A stretch of DNA of 64,000 bases from Succiniclasticum ruminis DSM 9236 (GCF_900112895.1 NZ_FONL01000011.1:18024-82023), one strand, 5' to 3'; counted from the first letter of the stretch, positions 46,218 to 55,203 are shown. A program made the numbers and translations. Notes: generated from the sequence alone by a model not told the origin.

Positions 46218-47085
46218 AATATTGCTGACAGTCCTGATAGGCTGCATGACAGTAATGATGCTGCAGTGTATTGCGGTTTTCGCGGCGCCTGCCAAAGATG
46301 CAAAGTACAGCGTAGATGCTGCTGAAATAGAATACGATATGAAAAGCGGGGACGGTACCACTACCGGTAAAACGACAATTAAACATGACGGTGGCACCGC
46401 TGTGGGACAAAAGGGAGCTACGTTTAACAGCAAAAACCGAACAGGCCATTTGTATGGGGGCGTGGTAGCCGATAGAGGTGACGAGCACCTCAGCAGCCAG
46501 GAACTGTTTATTTATACAGATAAATATGTTTCTGCAGTAGGCGATGCGGTGATAATAAAAGGCGCCAGAAGGCTGGAAGCTCCCCGCGTGGATTATCACG
46601 ATGATACACAATTTGCGGAAACGCTGGGAGGGACGGCCCGCCTTTCCGATACTGACGGGAGCTGGCTCTCTGCCGGAAAGATTGTATATGACATGAAAAC
46701 CGGCGTGGCTGACGCAACCGGCGGCGTTACCCTGGAAAACAAGCCGCAGAAGATGACAGGCTCCGGTGACAGGGCTATTTACAATTCCAGGGAAACCGGC
46801 TATATAGAACTGATTGGTAATGCCAAGGCAACACAGGACGGGAACACCGTAACCGGAGATAAACTCCGTATTACCAATGTTTCAGAACGGGACAGTAAAA
46901 CCCATGCGCAGGGAAATGTCCGGATTGTGTTTGTTCCGAAAGAAGGCAGTGAAGAAATAAATAATCCTGCTTTTGGGGAAGGAGCTGTCCTGATGGCAAA
47001 CGGCCAGACCAGTTTTAATCCGGAACCCAATATGCTGGATCAGGTATCGGGAACTGATTTTGTTACGGAGGATACAAAAGCTTGA
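46204..47085 (+). CDS. lptA: LPS transport periplasmic bridge protein LptA (OstA-like)
   Basis: 293 residues, longer than E. coli LptA (185), with signal peptide (KILLTVLIGCMTVMMLQ then AVFAAPA). Repeating OstA-type strands are visible (VDAAEIEYDMKSGDGTTTG, HLSSQELFIYTDKYVSAVG, SAGKIVYDMKTGVADATG, VTGDKLRITN). The extra length suggests more jellyroll turns, so perhaps fewer copies are needed to span the periplasm. ATG 46204 follows GAGGCGG at 46192-46198. The stop overlaps the lptB TTG. Confidence 0.88.
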   Translation: MKKNKILLTVLIGCMTVMMLQCIAVFAAPAKDAKYSVDAAEIEYDMKSGDGTTTGKTTIKHDGGTAVGQKGATFNSKNRTGHLYGGVVADRGDEHLSSQELFIYTDKYVSAVGDAVIIKGARRLEAPRVDYHDDTQFAETLGGTARLSDTDGSWLSAGKIVYDMKTGVADATGGVTLENKPQKMTGSGDRAIYNSRETGYIELIGNAKATQDGNTVTGDKLRITNVSERDSKTHAQGNVRIVFVPKEGSEEINNPAFGEGAVLMANGQTSFNPEPNMLDQVSGTDFVTEDTKA

Positions 47086-47801
47086 TTATTGAGACGAAGA
47101 ATCTGGTAAAGATTTACGGACAGCGGAAAGTGGTGAACAATGTAAGCCTGCAGGTTGAGCAGGGGACCATTGTCGGACTGCTGGGTCCCAACGGGGCCGG
47201 CAAGACAACAACTTTTTATATGGTGGTAGGAATTGCCAAACCTGACTCCGGTACAGTAACCCTGGACGGGAAAGATATCAGCCAGCTTTCCATGTATCAG
47301 CGGGCCCGGCTGGGTATCGGCTATCTTCCGCAGGAAGCATCTATCTTCCGGAAAATGACTGTGGAAGAAAATCTCCTGTCAATCCTGGAGACAACCTCTT
47401 TATCCCATGAAAAGCAACTTGAAAAAATGGAGGACCTTCTGGACGAGTTCGATATCGGTCATGTAAGGAACAGCGTGGGAACCGCGCTCTCCGGCGGTGA
47501 ACGGAGGCGTGTGGAGATTGCCCGTTCCCTTGCCACGGATCCGGCTTTTATACTGTTGGACGAACCATTTGCGGGGATTGATCCCATCGCAGTGGCAGAC
47601 ATCCAGAGCATGATTGCCCATCTGGCAAAGCGGGGCATCGGGATATTGATTACCGATCATAATGTACGGGAAACACTCAGTATTGTAGACAAAGCCTATA
47701 TCCTGGCAAGCGGCGAGGTGCTGCTCCATGGGGACAGTGAAAGCATTGCCAACGATCCGGTGGCAAGAAAATATTATCTGGGCGAGAACTTTAAGATGTA
47801 G
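47082..47801 (+). CDS. lptB: LPS export ABC transporter ATPase LptB
   Basis: 239 residues; Walker A GPNGAGKTTTFYMVVGI, Q-loop YLPQEASIF (a typical LptB feature), signature LSGGERRRVEIARSLA, Walker B FILLDEPFAGIDP, switch His in ITDHNVRET. It powers LptFG extraction of LPS. The TTG start at 47082 overlaps the lptA stop (TTGA). Confidence 0.97.
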   Translation: MIIETKNLVKIYGQRKVVNNVSLQVEQGTIVGLLGPNGAGKTTTFYMVVGIAKPDSGTVTLDGKDISQLSMYQRARLGIGYLPQEASIFRKMTVEENLLSILETTSLSHEKQLEKMEDLLDEFDIGHVRNSVGTALSGGERRRVEIARSLATDPAFILLDEPFAGIDPIAVADIQSMIAHLAKRGIGILITDHNVRETLSIVDKAYILASGEVLLHGDSESIANDPVARKYYLGENFKM

Positions 47802-47811
47802 GGGGATAGCA

Positions 47812-48903
47812 ATGCATTTACGATTATTGGATAAATATGTACTGAAAGAATTGCTATATCCTTTTATCTTTGGTGTAGCATCTTTTTCCAGTATCTTTAT
47901 TGCCAGCAGTCTGTTGTTTAAAATCGTACAGTATATCACCACGTATGGGGCACCGATTTCTACGGTGGCCCGGCTGTTTCTTTACAGTCTTCCGGAAATT
48001 GTCAATTATACGTTTCCCATGGCGGTGTTGCTGGCAACGCTGATGGCTTTCGGAAAACTGTCCGGCAACAGCGAGATTGTGGCTATGAAATCCGGCGGTG
48101 TCAGTTATTACCGGATCGTGGCGCCGGTCATCGTGGTCGGGCTGGTAGTCAGTATTTTCTCCGTTATCTGGGCGGAAAAAGTGGTGCCGCCTTCCAAGCA
48201 TGAAGCGAAACAGATCCTGGCCGTGGAAATCCGCGGCAATATAAAACCCAAAACGCAGGATCACGTGGTTATCAAGACCCTCAGCGGGAACACGCAGCGC
48301 ATCACGTATGCCCGGTCTTTTGACGAAAGTACGGGTGTCATGAGTAAAGTTACCATTGAAGAATTCCAAAAAGAAAAGCTGGTCCGTGTGCAAACTGCGA
48401 AAAAGGCTGTCTGGAAAGACGACTCCTGGGTTTTGGAGGATGGAACCGTTTTTACCATGAATGACAAGGATGGCGTTAGCAGCAAGGCGGGTTTCAGCAA
48501 ACAGGTGATCCCGCTGAATATTACACCCAGGGAAATCAACTGGGAGCAGAAGAGCATAAACGAGATGACATTGGGAGAACTGCGGGGCTATGTCAAGGTT
48601 CTGGAACGGCAGCATCTGCCCACCTCTGATTTGTGGACGGAGATTTATATGCGCTTTGCCATCCCTCTCGCCAGCTTTGTGTTCGCATTGCTGGGAGCGC
48701 CCTTGGGAACCCAGCGGCAGCGCAGCGGTTCTTCGATCGGCATGGGTATCAGCGTAATCGTCATTTTTATGTATTACGGGATTATGGCCTTTGCCACCGG
48801 TCTGGGAAAAGGAGGGGTCATTCCTCCGCTGCTGGCGGCCATGCTGCCTAATATCGTCTGCTTTATCGCTGGCATCCTGTTGCTGAAGAGAGCGGACTAT
48901 TGA
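47812..48903 (+). CDS. LptF/LptG-family LPS export permease
   Basis: 363 residues: about three membrane helices (20-110), a periplasmic beta-jellyroll (about 125-265) and three C-terminal helices (SFVFALLGAPLGTQRQRSG, then IVIFMYYGIMAFATGLGKGG and PNIVCFIAGILLLKRA). This is the YjgP/YjgQ fold. Only one LptF/G gene is present, while E. coli has two, so it may act as a homodimer or the partner may lie elsewhere. ATG 47812 is chosen since GTAGGGGGAT precedes it. It closes the LPS cluster. Confidence 0.93.
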   Translation: MHLRLLDKYVLKELLYPFIFGVASFSSIFIASSLLFKIVQYITTYGAPISTVARLFLYSLPEIVNYTFPMAVLLATLMAFGKLSGNSEIVAMKSGGVSYYRIVAPVIVVGLVVSIFSVIWAEKVVPPSKHEAKQILAVEIRGNIKPKTQDHVVIKTLSGNTQRITYARSFDESTGVMSKVTIEEFQKEKLVRVQTAKKAVWKDDSWVLEDGTVFTMNDKDGVSSKAGFSKQVIPLNITPREINWEQKSINEMTLGELRGYVKVLERQHLPTSDLWTEIYMRFAIPLASFVFALLGAPLGTQRQRSGSSIGMGISVIVIFMYYGIMAFATGLGKGGVIPPLLAAMLPNIVCFIAGILLLKRADY

Positions 48904-49028
48904 TACAGGATACACAAAAGTCAGAATTAATTTTTCTATTGTTTAAAAACCGGTCTCCTTTCTTTAGGCAAAGAATGTCTGCGTGAAGAGAGTTTGTTAA
49001 AGATTATTTAAAGGAAGGGAATAAGTCC

Positions 49029-50231
49029 ATGTTTGGTATACGGCTGATGTTTTTGCTGGCGGTGATGGGCGGTATCATTGCCTATATTGCCGATAAGCTG
49101 GGAAGTAAAATCGGAAAAAAGAAACTGAGCGTATTCGGTCTGCGCCCTCATGATACTTCTGTGCTGCTTACCGTGCTGTCAGGTATACTGATTTCCCTGT
49201 TTTCCGTGGGCATTCTGGCAATATCTTCTGAAAGCGCCCGTACCGCGTTATTCGGTATGGAAAAACTGCAGAAAGAACTGTTCCGGCTTACTGCGGAAAA
49301 AAGCACTGCAGAAGATGAATATAACAAAGCGATGGCGGCCTTGAAGGAAAAAAATGCAGCCATTGCGGATCTGGACGTAAAAATAAAGGAGACCGACGCA
49401 GCGAAAAGCGCGGCGGAAAAGAACCTGCTTGCTGCCAATAACAGCCTGGACGAAGTACGGGGGCAGTATAAGGCTACGCAGGGCGCACTGGTCAATGCTA
49501 AGAATGAAGTGCAGTCTCTCACTGAAGCCAGGGACAGGCTGAATGAAGAAATAAAAGGCCTGCAGAAGGAAACGGATGCGCTGCAGCAGGGGCTTGCTTA
49601 CATGCGGGGCGGACAGATGATGTACCGAAGCGGGGAAGTGGTGTTCGCAGGTATTATTCATACCGGTACCGAAGAGGAAAACCGCAATCAGATGAGCTGG
49701 CTGATGGAGGGCGCCAATACGTCAGCTATGAACCGGATCGGTCTGGCTCCTTCTTCCAGGGCGGAAATTGTCTGGACCCAGCGGGAGGAATACGACCGGC
49801 TGCTGAAACTGTTAGGGAAAGCAAAAGGCAACAATGTACTGGTGAGGGTCCGTTCTCTGGCTAATACAGTGGTGGGACAGCCTGTCCTCTGCGGCCTGGA
49901 AGTTATTCCCAACAAACTGATTTATAAAAACGGGACAAAAATCCACCAGAAAGTCATAGATATGAACGATGTAAAAACACCTCCAGACCAGGCCTTCATG
50001 CTGTTCCTGCAGGAAATCAACCAGATATCCGTCAAAGCAGGCATCATGCCGGATCCCATGACGGGCAAGGTAGGCAACATGAACGCGGTCACCATGGTAG
50101 ACACCGTGACCAAAATGCAACGGATGGGTGGCAGGATACGCCTTACAGCCTTTGCTGACGGAAATATCACCACTGCCGGACCTGTGGAACTGCGGCTGAA
50201 ACTGGAAAAGGTTTCCGGGAAGGAAGAATGA
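49029..50231 (+). CDS. DUF3084 membrane coiled-coil protein
   Basis: 400 residues: two N-terminal membrane helices (about 5-22 and 43-66), a long coiled coil (about 75-195; SLTEARDRLNEEIKGLQKETD), then a compact alpha-beta domain that reads LVRVRSLANTVVGQPVLCGLEVI and LRLTAFADGNITTAGPVELRL-like strands. DUF3084 proteins occur in cyanobacteria and diderm Firmicutes; function unknown. It is next to an RNase-H-fold gene 10 bp downstream, a pairing worth testing. ATG 49029 follows AAAGGAAGGG. Confidence 0.85.
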   Translation: MFGIRLMFLLAVMGGIIAYIADKLGSKIGKKKLSVFGLRPHDTSVLLTVLSGILISLFSVGILAISSESARTALFGMEKLQKELFRLTAEKSTAEDEYNKAMAALKEKNAAIADLDVKIKETDAAKSAAEKNLLAANNSLDEVRGQYKATQGALVNAKNEVQSLTEARDRLNEEIKGLQKETDALQQGLAYMRGGQMMYRSGEVVFAGIIHTGTEEENRNQMSWLMEGANTSAMNRIGLAPSSRAEIVWTQREEYDRLLKLLGKAKGNNVLVRVRSLANTVVGQPVLCGLEVIPNKLIYKNGTKIHQKVIDMNDVKTPPDQAFMLFLQEINQISVKAGIMPDPMTGKVGNMNAVTMVDTVTKMQRMGGRIRLTAFADGNITTAGPVELRLKLEKVSGKEE

Positions 50232-50240
50232 GACAGCCTT

Positions 50241-50735
50241 ATGGCAAAAAAGGCGGAAACGACGTTGCAATTTTATCTGGGCATCGACCCGGGCCGGGAT
50301 AAGACCGGCGTGGCGTTGGTAGAAGAAACGGGACGCATCCTTGCAGTGCAGGTGATGCGTACCCGTAATTTTTCCGATACCCTGTTGCAGTTTTTATATG
50401 ACACGCTGCAGGTGAGAAACACCTGGGGTCTGCGGAAAATACTAAAGGCCGTTGTGCTGGGAAACGGTACCGGCAGTGAAGAGCATAAGCAATGGATAGA
50501 AAAAGCGCTGCCGGGTTACCCGGTTTTTGTTGTAGACGAAAAATACTCTACGGAAGAAGCAAAAGCCCTGTATTGGAAACTGTATCCTCCCCATGGACTG
50601 CGTCGCCTGATTCCTCTGGGGCTTCAGACACCGCCGGAACCTTTGGACGGTTACGCCGCGGTGGTGCAGGTACACCGTTTTATGGAACAGGAAGGAACAG
50701 AATTAAGCCTTAAAAGAAAGGGCGCCGGGCTGTAA
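50241..50735 (+). CDS. RuvX/YqgF-like RNase H-fold protein
   Basis: 164 residues; acidic catalytic-type positions are seen in YLGIDPGRDKTGVALV (first Asp), VVDEKYSTEEAK (Glu) and PEPLDGYAAVVQ (last Asp). This is the order expected for the YqgF/RuvX resolvase-like fold, here in a divergent branch paired with DUF3084. Canonical RuvX processes pre-16S rRNA, but whether this branch does is not known. It starts 10 bp after the DUF3084 gene and 20 bp before the cyclodeaminase. Confidence 0.8.
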   Translation: MAKKAETTLQFYLGIDPGRDKTGVALVEETGRILAVQVMRTRNFSDTLLQFLYDTLQVRNTWGLRKILKAVVLGNGTGSEEHKQWIEKALPGYPVFVVDEKYSTEEAKALYWKLYPPHGLRRLIPLGLQTPPEPLDGYAAVVQVHRFMEQEGTELSLKRKGAGL

Positions 50736-50754
50736 GTGCAGAAGGGAAGACAGA

Positions 50755-51387
50755 ATGGACACCTTATTTGCGAAACAACAGATAGAATCGTTTGTACAGG
50801 ATCTCAACTCTACAAAACCCATGCCGGGCGGCGGCAGTGCCGCTGCTGTCTGCGGGGCTATGGCTGCGGCACTGGCGGGTATGTCGGCCCATATGACCGT
50901 GGGTAAGAAAAAGTATGCCGCTGTGGAAGACAGGATGCAGGAGATTATCACGGAAACCGGGACCCTTCAGGCAGAAATGCTGGACATGGCGCAGGAAGAC
51001 GCGGATATGTATTCTCTGGTACTTCAGGCCTATAAATTACCGGATACAACAACGGAAGAAGCGGAAGCCCGGGGACAGGCTATTGAAGAGGCCAGCAAGA
51101 CTGCAGTCGCTGCCTCGTTAAAAGTGACAGACGCCTGTGTCCGGATTATGAAACTGGCATATACTACCGTGACAGAAGGAAACCGGATGATGATAACGGA
51201 CGGTTCGGCTTCGGTTCTTCTGGCCCGTGCCTGCCAGCAGGTGGCAGCTTATAACGTGCGCATCAATTTGGGAGGCGTAAAAGATAAAGCTGTGGCAGCA
51301 GAAACGGAACAGCTGCTGGAACGTCATTTGTCAGAAGGGGAGAGACTGCAGGCAAAGGTGCTGGAAGAAGTAGACAAAAGGTTATGA
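50755..51387 (+). CDS. cyclodeaminase/cyclohydrolase family protein
   Basis: 210 residues; N-terminal signature STKPMPGGGSAAAVCGAMAAALAGM, binding folate in FTCD C-terminal and FchA-type enzymes, followed by long helices. These enzymes convert formimino-THF to methenyl-THF or hydrolyse methenyl-THF to formyl-THF, both common in histidine and glutamate fermenters. No formiminotransferase domain is attached or near. Which reaction it catalyses cannot be told from sequence. ATG 50755 follows AGAAGGGAAGACAG. Confidence 0.88.
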   Translation: MDTLFAKQQIESFVQDLNSTKPMPGGGSAAAVCGAMAAALAGMSAHMTVGKKKYAAVEDRMQEIITETGTLQAEMLDMAQEDADMYSLVLQAYKLPDTTTEEAEARGQAIEEASKTAVAASLKVTDACVRIMKLAYTTVTEGNRMMITDGSASVLLARACQQVAAYNVRINLGGVKDKAVAAETEQLLERHLSEGERLQAKVLEEVDKRL

Positions 51388-51457
51388 TGAACTTTGAACG
51401 CCGGGACGAAAACATTTGAATAAGCGTAGCGCTATGAAAACATTACCGTCCCGGCAG

Positions 51458-51486
51458 TTGACAGATTTTTAAATTTTTATTATAAT
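51458..51486 (+). promoter_or_regulatory. consensus promoter of tRNA-Ser
   Basis: TTGACA (51458-51463), 17-nt spacer, TATAAT (51481-51486): a perfect sigma-A match, 16 bp before the tRNA. Confidence 0.92.
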
Positions 51487-51502
51487 TTTTGCTATACATC
51501 AC

Positions 51503-51590
51503 GGAGAGGTGGTCGAGTGGTTTAAGGCTCTGGTCTTGAAAACCAGCGAGGTGCGAGCCTCCGTGGGTTCGAATCCCACCCTCTCCGCCA
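51503..51590 (+). tRNA. tRNA-Ser(UGA)
   Basis: 88 nt with encoded CCA. Acceptor arms GGAGAGG/CCTCTCC pair fully. The anticodon stem is CTGGT/ACCAG with loop CTTGAAA (anticodon TGA at 51537-51539). A long variable arm typical of serine tRNAs follows, then the T loop GGTTCGAATCC. Confidence 0.98.
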
Positions 51591-51603
51591 TATGGATCAA
51601 CCT

Positions 51604-51638
51604 GCCCCGGTCTGTGACTGGGGCTTTCTTGCTTTTGT
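51604..51638 (+). terminator. terminator after tRNA-Ser
   Basis: GCCCC/GGGGC stem (51604-51608 with 51620-51624), extended inside by GT/AC, followed by the T-rich TTTCTTGCTTTTG. Confidence 0.75.
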
Positions 51639-51658
51639 CAGTTCTTCTCTGATATAAT
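51629..51658 (+). promoter_or_regulatory. probable promoter of the serine acetyltransferase gene
   Basis: TTGCTT (51629-51634), 18-nt spacer, TATAAT (51653-51658). No cysteine-specific regulatory motif such as a T-box or S-box is seen. Confidence 0.5.
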
Positions 51659-51716
51659 AATAAAATATAATATTAATCAATCATTATAAAAGATTAGGGC
51701 TTTTCGGGAGGCTTCC

Positions 51717-52673
51717 ATGAAAAACATTGAACCGAAGATAAAAAAACTGACAGCGGATATACTGAAAGACTACGGTCAGGGCCGTACCATCGACAAGATG
51801 AACGCGTTCACCAGCCCGGACATGGATGTTGTGGTCGACATTCTGGACAAACTGCAGAAGATTTTGTTTCCCGGGTATTACCGCAACAAGAATTATCATT
51901 TTTATACGGCGGAGAATAATCTGCAGACCCTGATAGAAGACGTGCTCTTCAACCTGACCAAGCAGATTTCCATGTACCTGCGTTATCTGCCGGAATACAG
52001 CAACGCCGATTACCGCACCGGCATGGAGCGGGCCCAGGAAATCGCCATGGAGTTTCTGTCCCGCATACCAAAAATCCGTGATCTGGTGGAGACTTCCGTG
52101 CAGGCGGAATTCGACGGGGATCCTGCCGCTTTTAATAAGGATGAAATTATTTTCTGCTATCCCGGCATGTACGCCATCATGGTATTCCGGCTGGCGCACG
52201 AATTCTACGATTTAGGAGTACCCATGCTGCCCCGCATCATGTCAGAGTATGCCCATGGAAAAACCGGTATCGACATCCATCCCGGCGCCACCATCGGCCG
52301 TTTCTTTTTTATCGACCATGGCACCGGCATTGTAGTAGGTGAAACCACCGTCATCGGCGACAACGTGAAAGTCTACCAGGGCGTCACCATCGGCGCACTG
52401 TCCACCCGGGGCGGGCAGAATCTGCGCAGCAAAAAACGTCATCCCACTATTGAAGACAATGTTACTATTTATTCCGGTGCTTCGATCTTGGGCGGTGAAA
52501 CCGTTATCGGTCACGACTCCGTCATCGGTGGCAACACCTTTATCACCATGTCCGTGCCCCCGGGATCCAATGTGAGCATCAAGAGCCAGGAACTCCACAT
52601 CAGCAGCAAAGGCAGGCCGGATGCTGAAGCCAAGGATCTGGACCAGAGCGCGACCTGGTTTTATACGATTTAA
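51717..52673 (+). CDS. cysE: serine O-acetyltransferase (EpsC type)
   Basis: Makes O-acetylserine for cysteine synthesis. 318 residues: a helical N-terminal domain (about 1-185), then hexapeptide repeats (IDIHPGATIGRFFFIDHGTGIVVGETTVIGDN, VTIGALSTRGGQ, IEDNVTIYSGASILGGETVIG). The HPGA and HGTG motifs hold the catalytic-type residues. This long form is common in anaerobes and is sometimes annotated epsC. No cysK lies beside it. ATG 51717 follows GGGAGG. Confidence 0.95.
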   Translation: MKNIEPKIKKLTADILKDYGQGRTIDKMNAFTSPDMDVVVDILDKLQKILFPGYYRNKNYHFYTAENNLQTLIEDVLFNLTKQISMYLRYLPEYSNADYRTGMERAQEIAMEFLSRIPKIRDLVETSVQAEFDGDPAAFNKDEIIFCYPGMYAIMVFRLAHEFYDLGVPMLPRIMSEYAHGKTGIDIHPGATIGRFFFIDHGTGIVVGETTVIGDNVKVYQGVTIGALSTRGGQNLRSKKRHPTIEDNVTIYSGASILGGETVIGHDSVIGGNTFITMSVPPGSNVSIKSQELHISSKGRPDAEAKDLDQSATWFYTI

Positions 52674-52733
52674 CGCTTTGCTGCCGGAAAGCTGCAGGAA
52701 AAACCTGCTCTATATGAAAAAATTAATTACAAG

Positions 52734-52762
52734 TTGACATTGCGGTATCTTTGTGATACTAT
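52734..52762 (+). promoter_or_regulatory. promoter of the rplU operon
   Basis: TTGACA (52734-52739), 17-nt spacer, TACTAT (52757-52762), with TGA directly before (extended -10). Confidence 0.85.
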
Positions 52763-52940
52763 ATTTCAGTCTGGACGATTCTGTCCGGCCCCAACCGCGC
52801 AAGAAGGTTCCGTAAACCGCCACGGCGCGATGTGAAACGCACAGCCGCGCGGCAAAACGCAGCGCAGCAGACACGCAGTATCGCAGTAAAAAGTGTGGCG
52901 TACCGTAATTGGCGAGTCCATGAAGAGGGAGGTGCAATGC
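52763..52940 (+). promoter_or_regulatory. long leader before rplU (possible L21 leader)
   Basis: About 170 nt of leader precedes L21. It has a hairpin CTGGAC/GTCCGG (52771-52776 with 52783-52788) and GC-rich complementary segments near 52795-52850. Firmicute rplU operons often carry an autoregulatory L21 leader RNA at this place; membership here is inference. Confidence 0.4.
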
Positions 52941-53252
52941 ATGTACGCAATTATCAAAACCGGCGGCAAGCAGTACAAAGTAGCAGAAGGCGACGTTCTG
53001 AACGTAGAAAAGCTGGACGCTGAAAAAGGTGCTGAAGTCGTATTTGATGAAGTTCTGGCTATCGTCAACGATGGCGAAGTAACTGTAGGCAAACCGTTCA
53101 TCGACGGCGCGAAAGTTACCGCTACCGTAGAAGATCATGGCAAAGGCGAAAAGATTCTGGTTTTCAAATACAGAGCCAAAGTCAACTATCGCAAACGCGC
53201 AGGCCATCGTCAGCCGTACACTGCTGTTAAAATCAGCGGTATCCAGGGCTAA
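52941..53252 (+). CDS. rplU: ribosomal protein L21
   Basis: 103 residues: [18 protein letters not shown] at the start, [15 protein letters not shown] in the middle and [19 protein letters not shown] at the end, all L21 signatures. 50S subunit protein contacting 23S rRNA. ATG 52941 is selected by GGGAGGTG at 52927-52934; an in-frame GTG at 52893 adds non-family residues. Confidence 0.97.
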   Translation: MYAIIKTGGKQYKVAEGDVLNVEKLDAEKGAEVVFDEVLAIVNDGEVTVGKPFIDGAKVTATVEDHGKGEKILVFKYRAKVNYRKRAGHRQPYTAVKISGIQG

Positions 53253-53282
53253 GCAGCAGGGAAGATTCCCGGCTTAACGAAG

Positions 53283-53621
53283 ATGATTACCATCGATTTA
53301 TACAGGAACCATAAAGGAGAAATCACAGGTTTCCGGTCCCAGGGCCACGCGGGTGATGCCCCGGCCGGGGAAAGCGTCATATGTGCCTGGGTCTCCGCGG
53401 CGACGCAGATGGCTCTTGTAGGTTTGGAACAACAACTGAAGTATCCCGTGGACTATCAGGTGGATCAGGATAAAGGCGTGTTGCAGGTAACGCTGCAGCG
53501 TACGCCTGACATAAAAACTCAGACGCTGCTGGGCAGTATGGAAACCGTACTGTATCAGCTGGCTGAGCAGTGTCCGCAAGATGTTCGAATTCGCGAACAT
53601 GGAGGTGAAATGAATGTTTAA
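53283..53621 (+). CDS. prp: ribosomal-processing cysteine protease Prp
   Basis: 112 residues. The catalytic-type His is in [12 protein letters not shown] and Cys in [15 protein letters not shown], the family pattern. Prp removes the N-terminal extension of L27 before ribosome assembly in Firmicutes and relatives. It lies between rplU and rpmA and overlaps rpmA by 8 bp, the usual order. The ending HGGEMNV overlaps the L27 ribosome-binding site. Confidence 0.94.
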   Translation: MITIDLYRNHKGEITGFRSQGHAGDAPAGESVICAWVSAATQMALVGLEQQLKYPVDYQVDQDKGVLQVTLQRTPDIKTQTLLGSMETVLYQLAEQCPQDVRIREHGGEMNV

Positions 53622-53910
53622 ACTTATTCTGCAGTTACATGCACATAAAAAAGGTACCGGTTCTTCCCACAACGGTCGTGACTCCAATGCCCAGCGTCTG
53701 GGCACCAAAGCACACGACGGCCAGGTAGTAACCGCCGGCAGCATCATCGTGCGCCAGCATGGTACCAGGTTCCATACGGGCAAAAACGTTGGCATCGGTC
53801 GTGACTACACCATCTATGCCAAGATCGCCGGTACGGTTCGTTTCGGTCGTCGTGGCCGCACCGAACGTATTATCAGCGTAGAGCCCCTGGAAGAAGCTAA
53901 AGAAGCGTAA
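53614..53910 (+). CDS. rpmA: ribosomal protein L27 with N-terminal extension
   Basis: 98 residues: extension MFKLILQLH, then [21 protein letters not shown], which is the mature L27 start near the peptidyl-transferase centre. In most Firmicutes the cleaved motif ends Phe-Phe or Leu-Phe before Ala; here it ends Leu-His. The upstream prp gene implies cleavage still occurs. ATG 53614 follows GGAGGTG (53601-53607). Confidence 0.97.
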   Translation: MFKLILQLHAHKKGTGSSHNGRDSNAQRLGTKAHDGQVVTAGSIIVRQHGTRFHTGKNVGIGRDYTIYAKIAGTVRFGRRGRTERIISVEPLEEAKEA

Positions 53911-53922
53911 TAGCGAAATAAG

Positions 53923-53955
53923 AAAACCCCGTTCCGTGATGGAGCGGGGTTTTTG
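53923..53955. terminator. bidirectional terminator
   Basis: 13-bp stem AAAACCCCGTTCC/GGAGCGGGGTTTT (53923-53935 with 53941-53953) with A-run and T-run on opposite sides. It can stop rpmA transcripts and those of the convergent acyltransferase gene. Confidence 0.9.
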
Positions 53956-53991
53956 ATTTGTATTGGCGGTATGCCGGGGCGGTTTTGTTGC

Positions 53992-55203
53992 TTATTTCGG
54001 TTGTCTTCCAAGCAGTGCCAGTCCCACGAGCCGGTAATTTCTTGCCAGTTTGTGAATCAGCATTCCTGCCAACAGCGAAGCCAGTAAAACTAAAATGTAA
54101 AGCACCAGCACCGGTACCTGCGCAATGGAAAAACCCAGCACCTCGAACCACTGGAGCCAGTAATACAGGAACAGGGGATGGATCAGGTAGATGATCATGG
54201 AGTATTTAGAAAGGACATCTAATGCCGCACTGGGTAAAGAACGCTTGGCTTCCGGATTGCTTTCCGTTGTTTCTGTTGCATCAGTACAGCATGCTTCACT
54301 GTCCGCGGTATCATCCCCCAGTTTTTCCAGGGCGGCGCTGAAAAACAACAGCCAGCACACGGTGTAGAGCAGGCCTTCCGGGGTAAGCTGGGTCATGTAT
54401 TTGGCGGGGATATCTTCCAGCGGGATGCCTGCCAGTGCATATTCCCTGAACTTCCACACCAACACCGCACAGGAAAGAAGAAAAATGCCCAGACTGGAAG
54501 TGAAATGGCACTGCAGCCAGTTGCGGATCTTTTTTTCATGGATGGCGCAGATACCGCCCAGCACAAAAATGAACCCGTAAAACAGGGGCAGATAGTTTAT
54601 GCGCTCGTTTAAGAGACGGGTGATCATGGCGTGACCCTGGGTCCAGAGGGGATAGTTCCAGTAAGTGGCACTCCAGTTATAGAGGGCAACTTGTAACCCT
54701 GCCAGCACACCAAGGCTGAGCGCAATGCCGGAAACAGATTTTTCGCTGATCCGGGCCACCAGCCAGCGCCAGAACGGCATGGAAAAATAAAAATACAGCA
54801 AAATCACCATAAAATAAATGTGGTAACAGCCTTCGCCCAACAAAAATTTTACGATGAGTACGGAAATGGAAAAGCTCCGGTCCGGACGGTACATATCCTC
54901 CCACTGCCACATGGCGATGTAAAAGAACGACCAAATAAAGTAGGGAAGGCCTACCGTGACCAGATGTTTTTTAATGAAGCTGAAGTAATGGAAGGGCTTG
55001 TGCAGCGCGTCATTACAGAACAGCCCGAACCCCGAAATGAAAAAGAAACCGGGGACAGCAAAACGGGTAAAGACCTGGAACAGGAGAAAAAGGTCCAGGC
55101 GCGGCGTAGAGGAAGCAAACACAAAAGGTCCGATATGGATGCCGATAACTCCCAGCATGGCCAGAGCCCGCAGACGGTCTACTACGATGTTGCGGTTTGA
55201 CAT
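53992..55203 (-). CDS. acyltransferase 3 family membrane protein
   Basis: 403 residues with about ten membrane helices. The N-terminal VDRLRALAMLGVIGIHIG carries the family's R-x-L/A-x and catalytic-type His (normally R-x10-H). FFFISGFGLF and a C-terminal IIYLIHPLFLYYW follow. These OafA/WecH-type proteins acetylate or acylate cell-surface glycans. A hydrophilic Ser/Thr/Glu/Cys-rich loop (about residues 300-330, EACCTDATETTESNPE) is unusual. A plausible LPS or wall-sugar modifier here; target unknown. Confidence 0.88.
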   Translation of the reverse strand: MSNRNIVVDRLRALAMLGVIGIHIGPFVFASSTPRLDLFLLFQVFTRFAVPGFFFISGFGLFCNDALHKPFHYFSFIKKHLVTVGLPYFIWSFFYIAMWQWEDMYRPDRSFSISVLIVKFLLGEGCYHIYFMVILLYFYFSMPFWRWLVARISEKSVSGIALSLGVLAGLQVALYNWSATYWNYPLWTQGHAMITRLLNERINYLPLFYGFIFVLGGICAIHEKKIRNWLQCHFTSSLGIFLLSCAVLVWKFREYALAGIPLEDIPAKYMTQLTPEGLLYTVCWLLFFSAALEKLGDDTADSEACCTDATETTESNPEAKRSLPSAALDVLSKYSMIIYLIHPLFLYYWLQWFEVLGFSIAQVPVLVLYILVLLASLLAGMLIHKLARNYRLVGLALLGRQPK

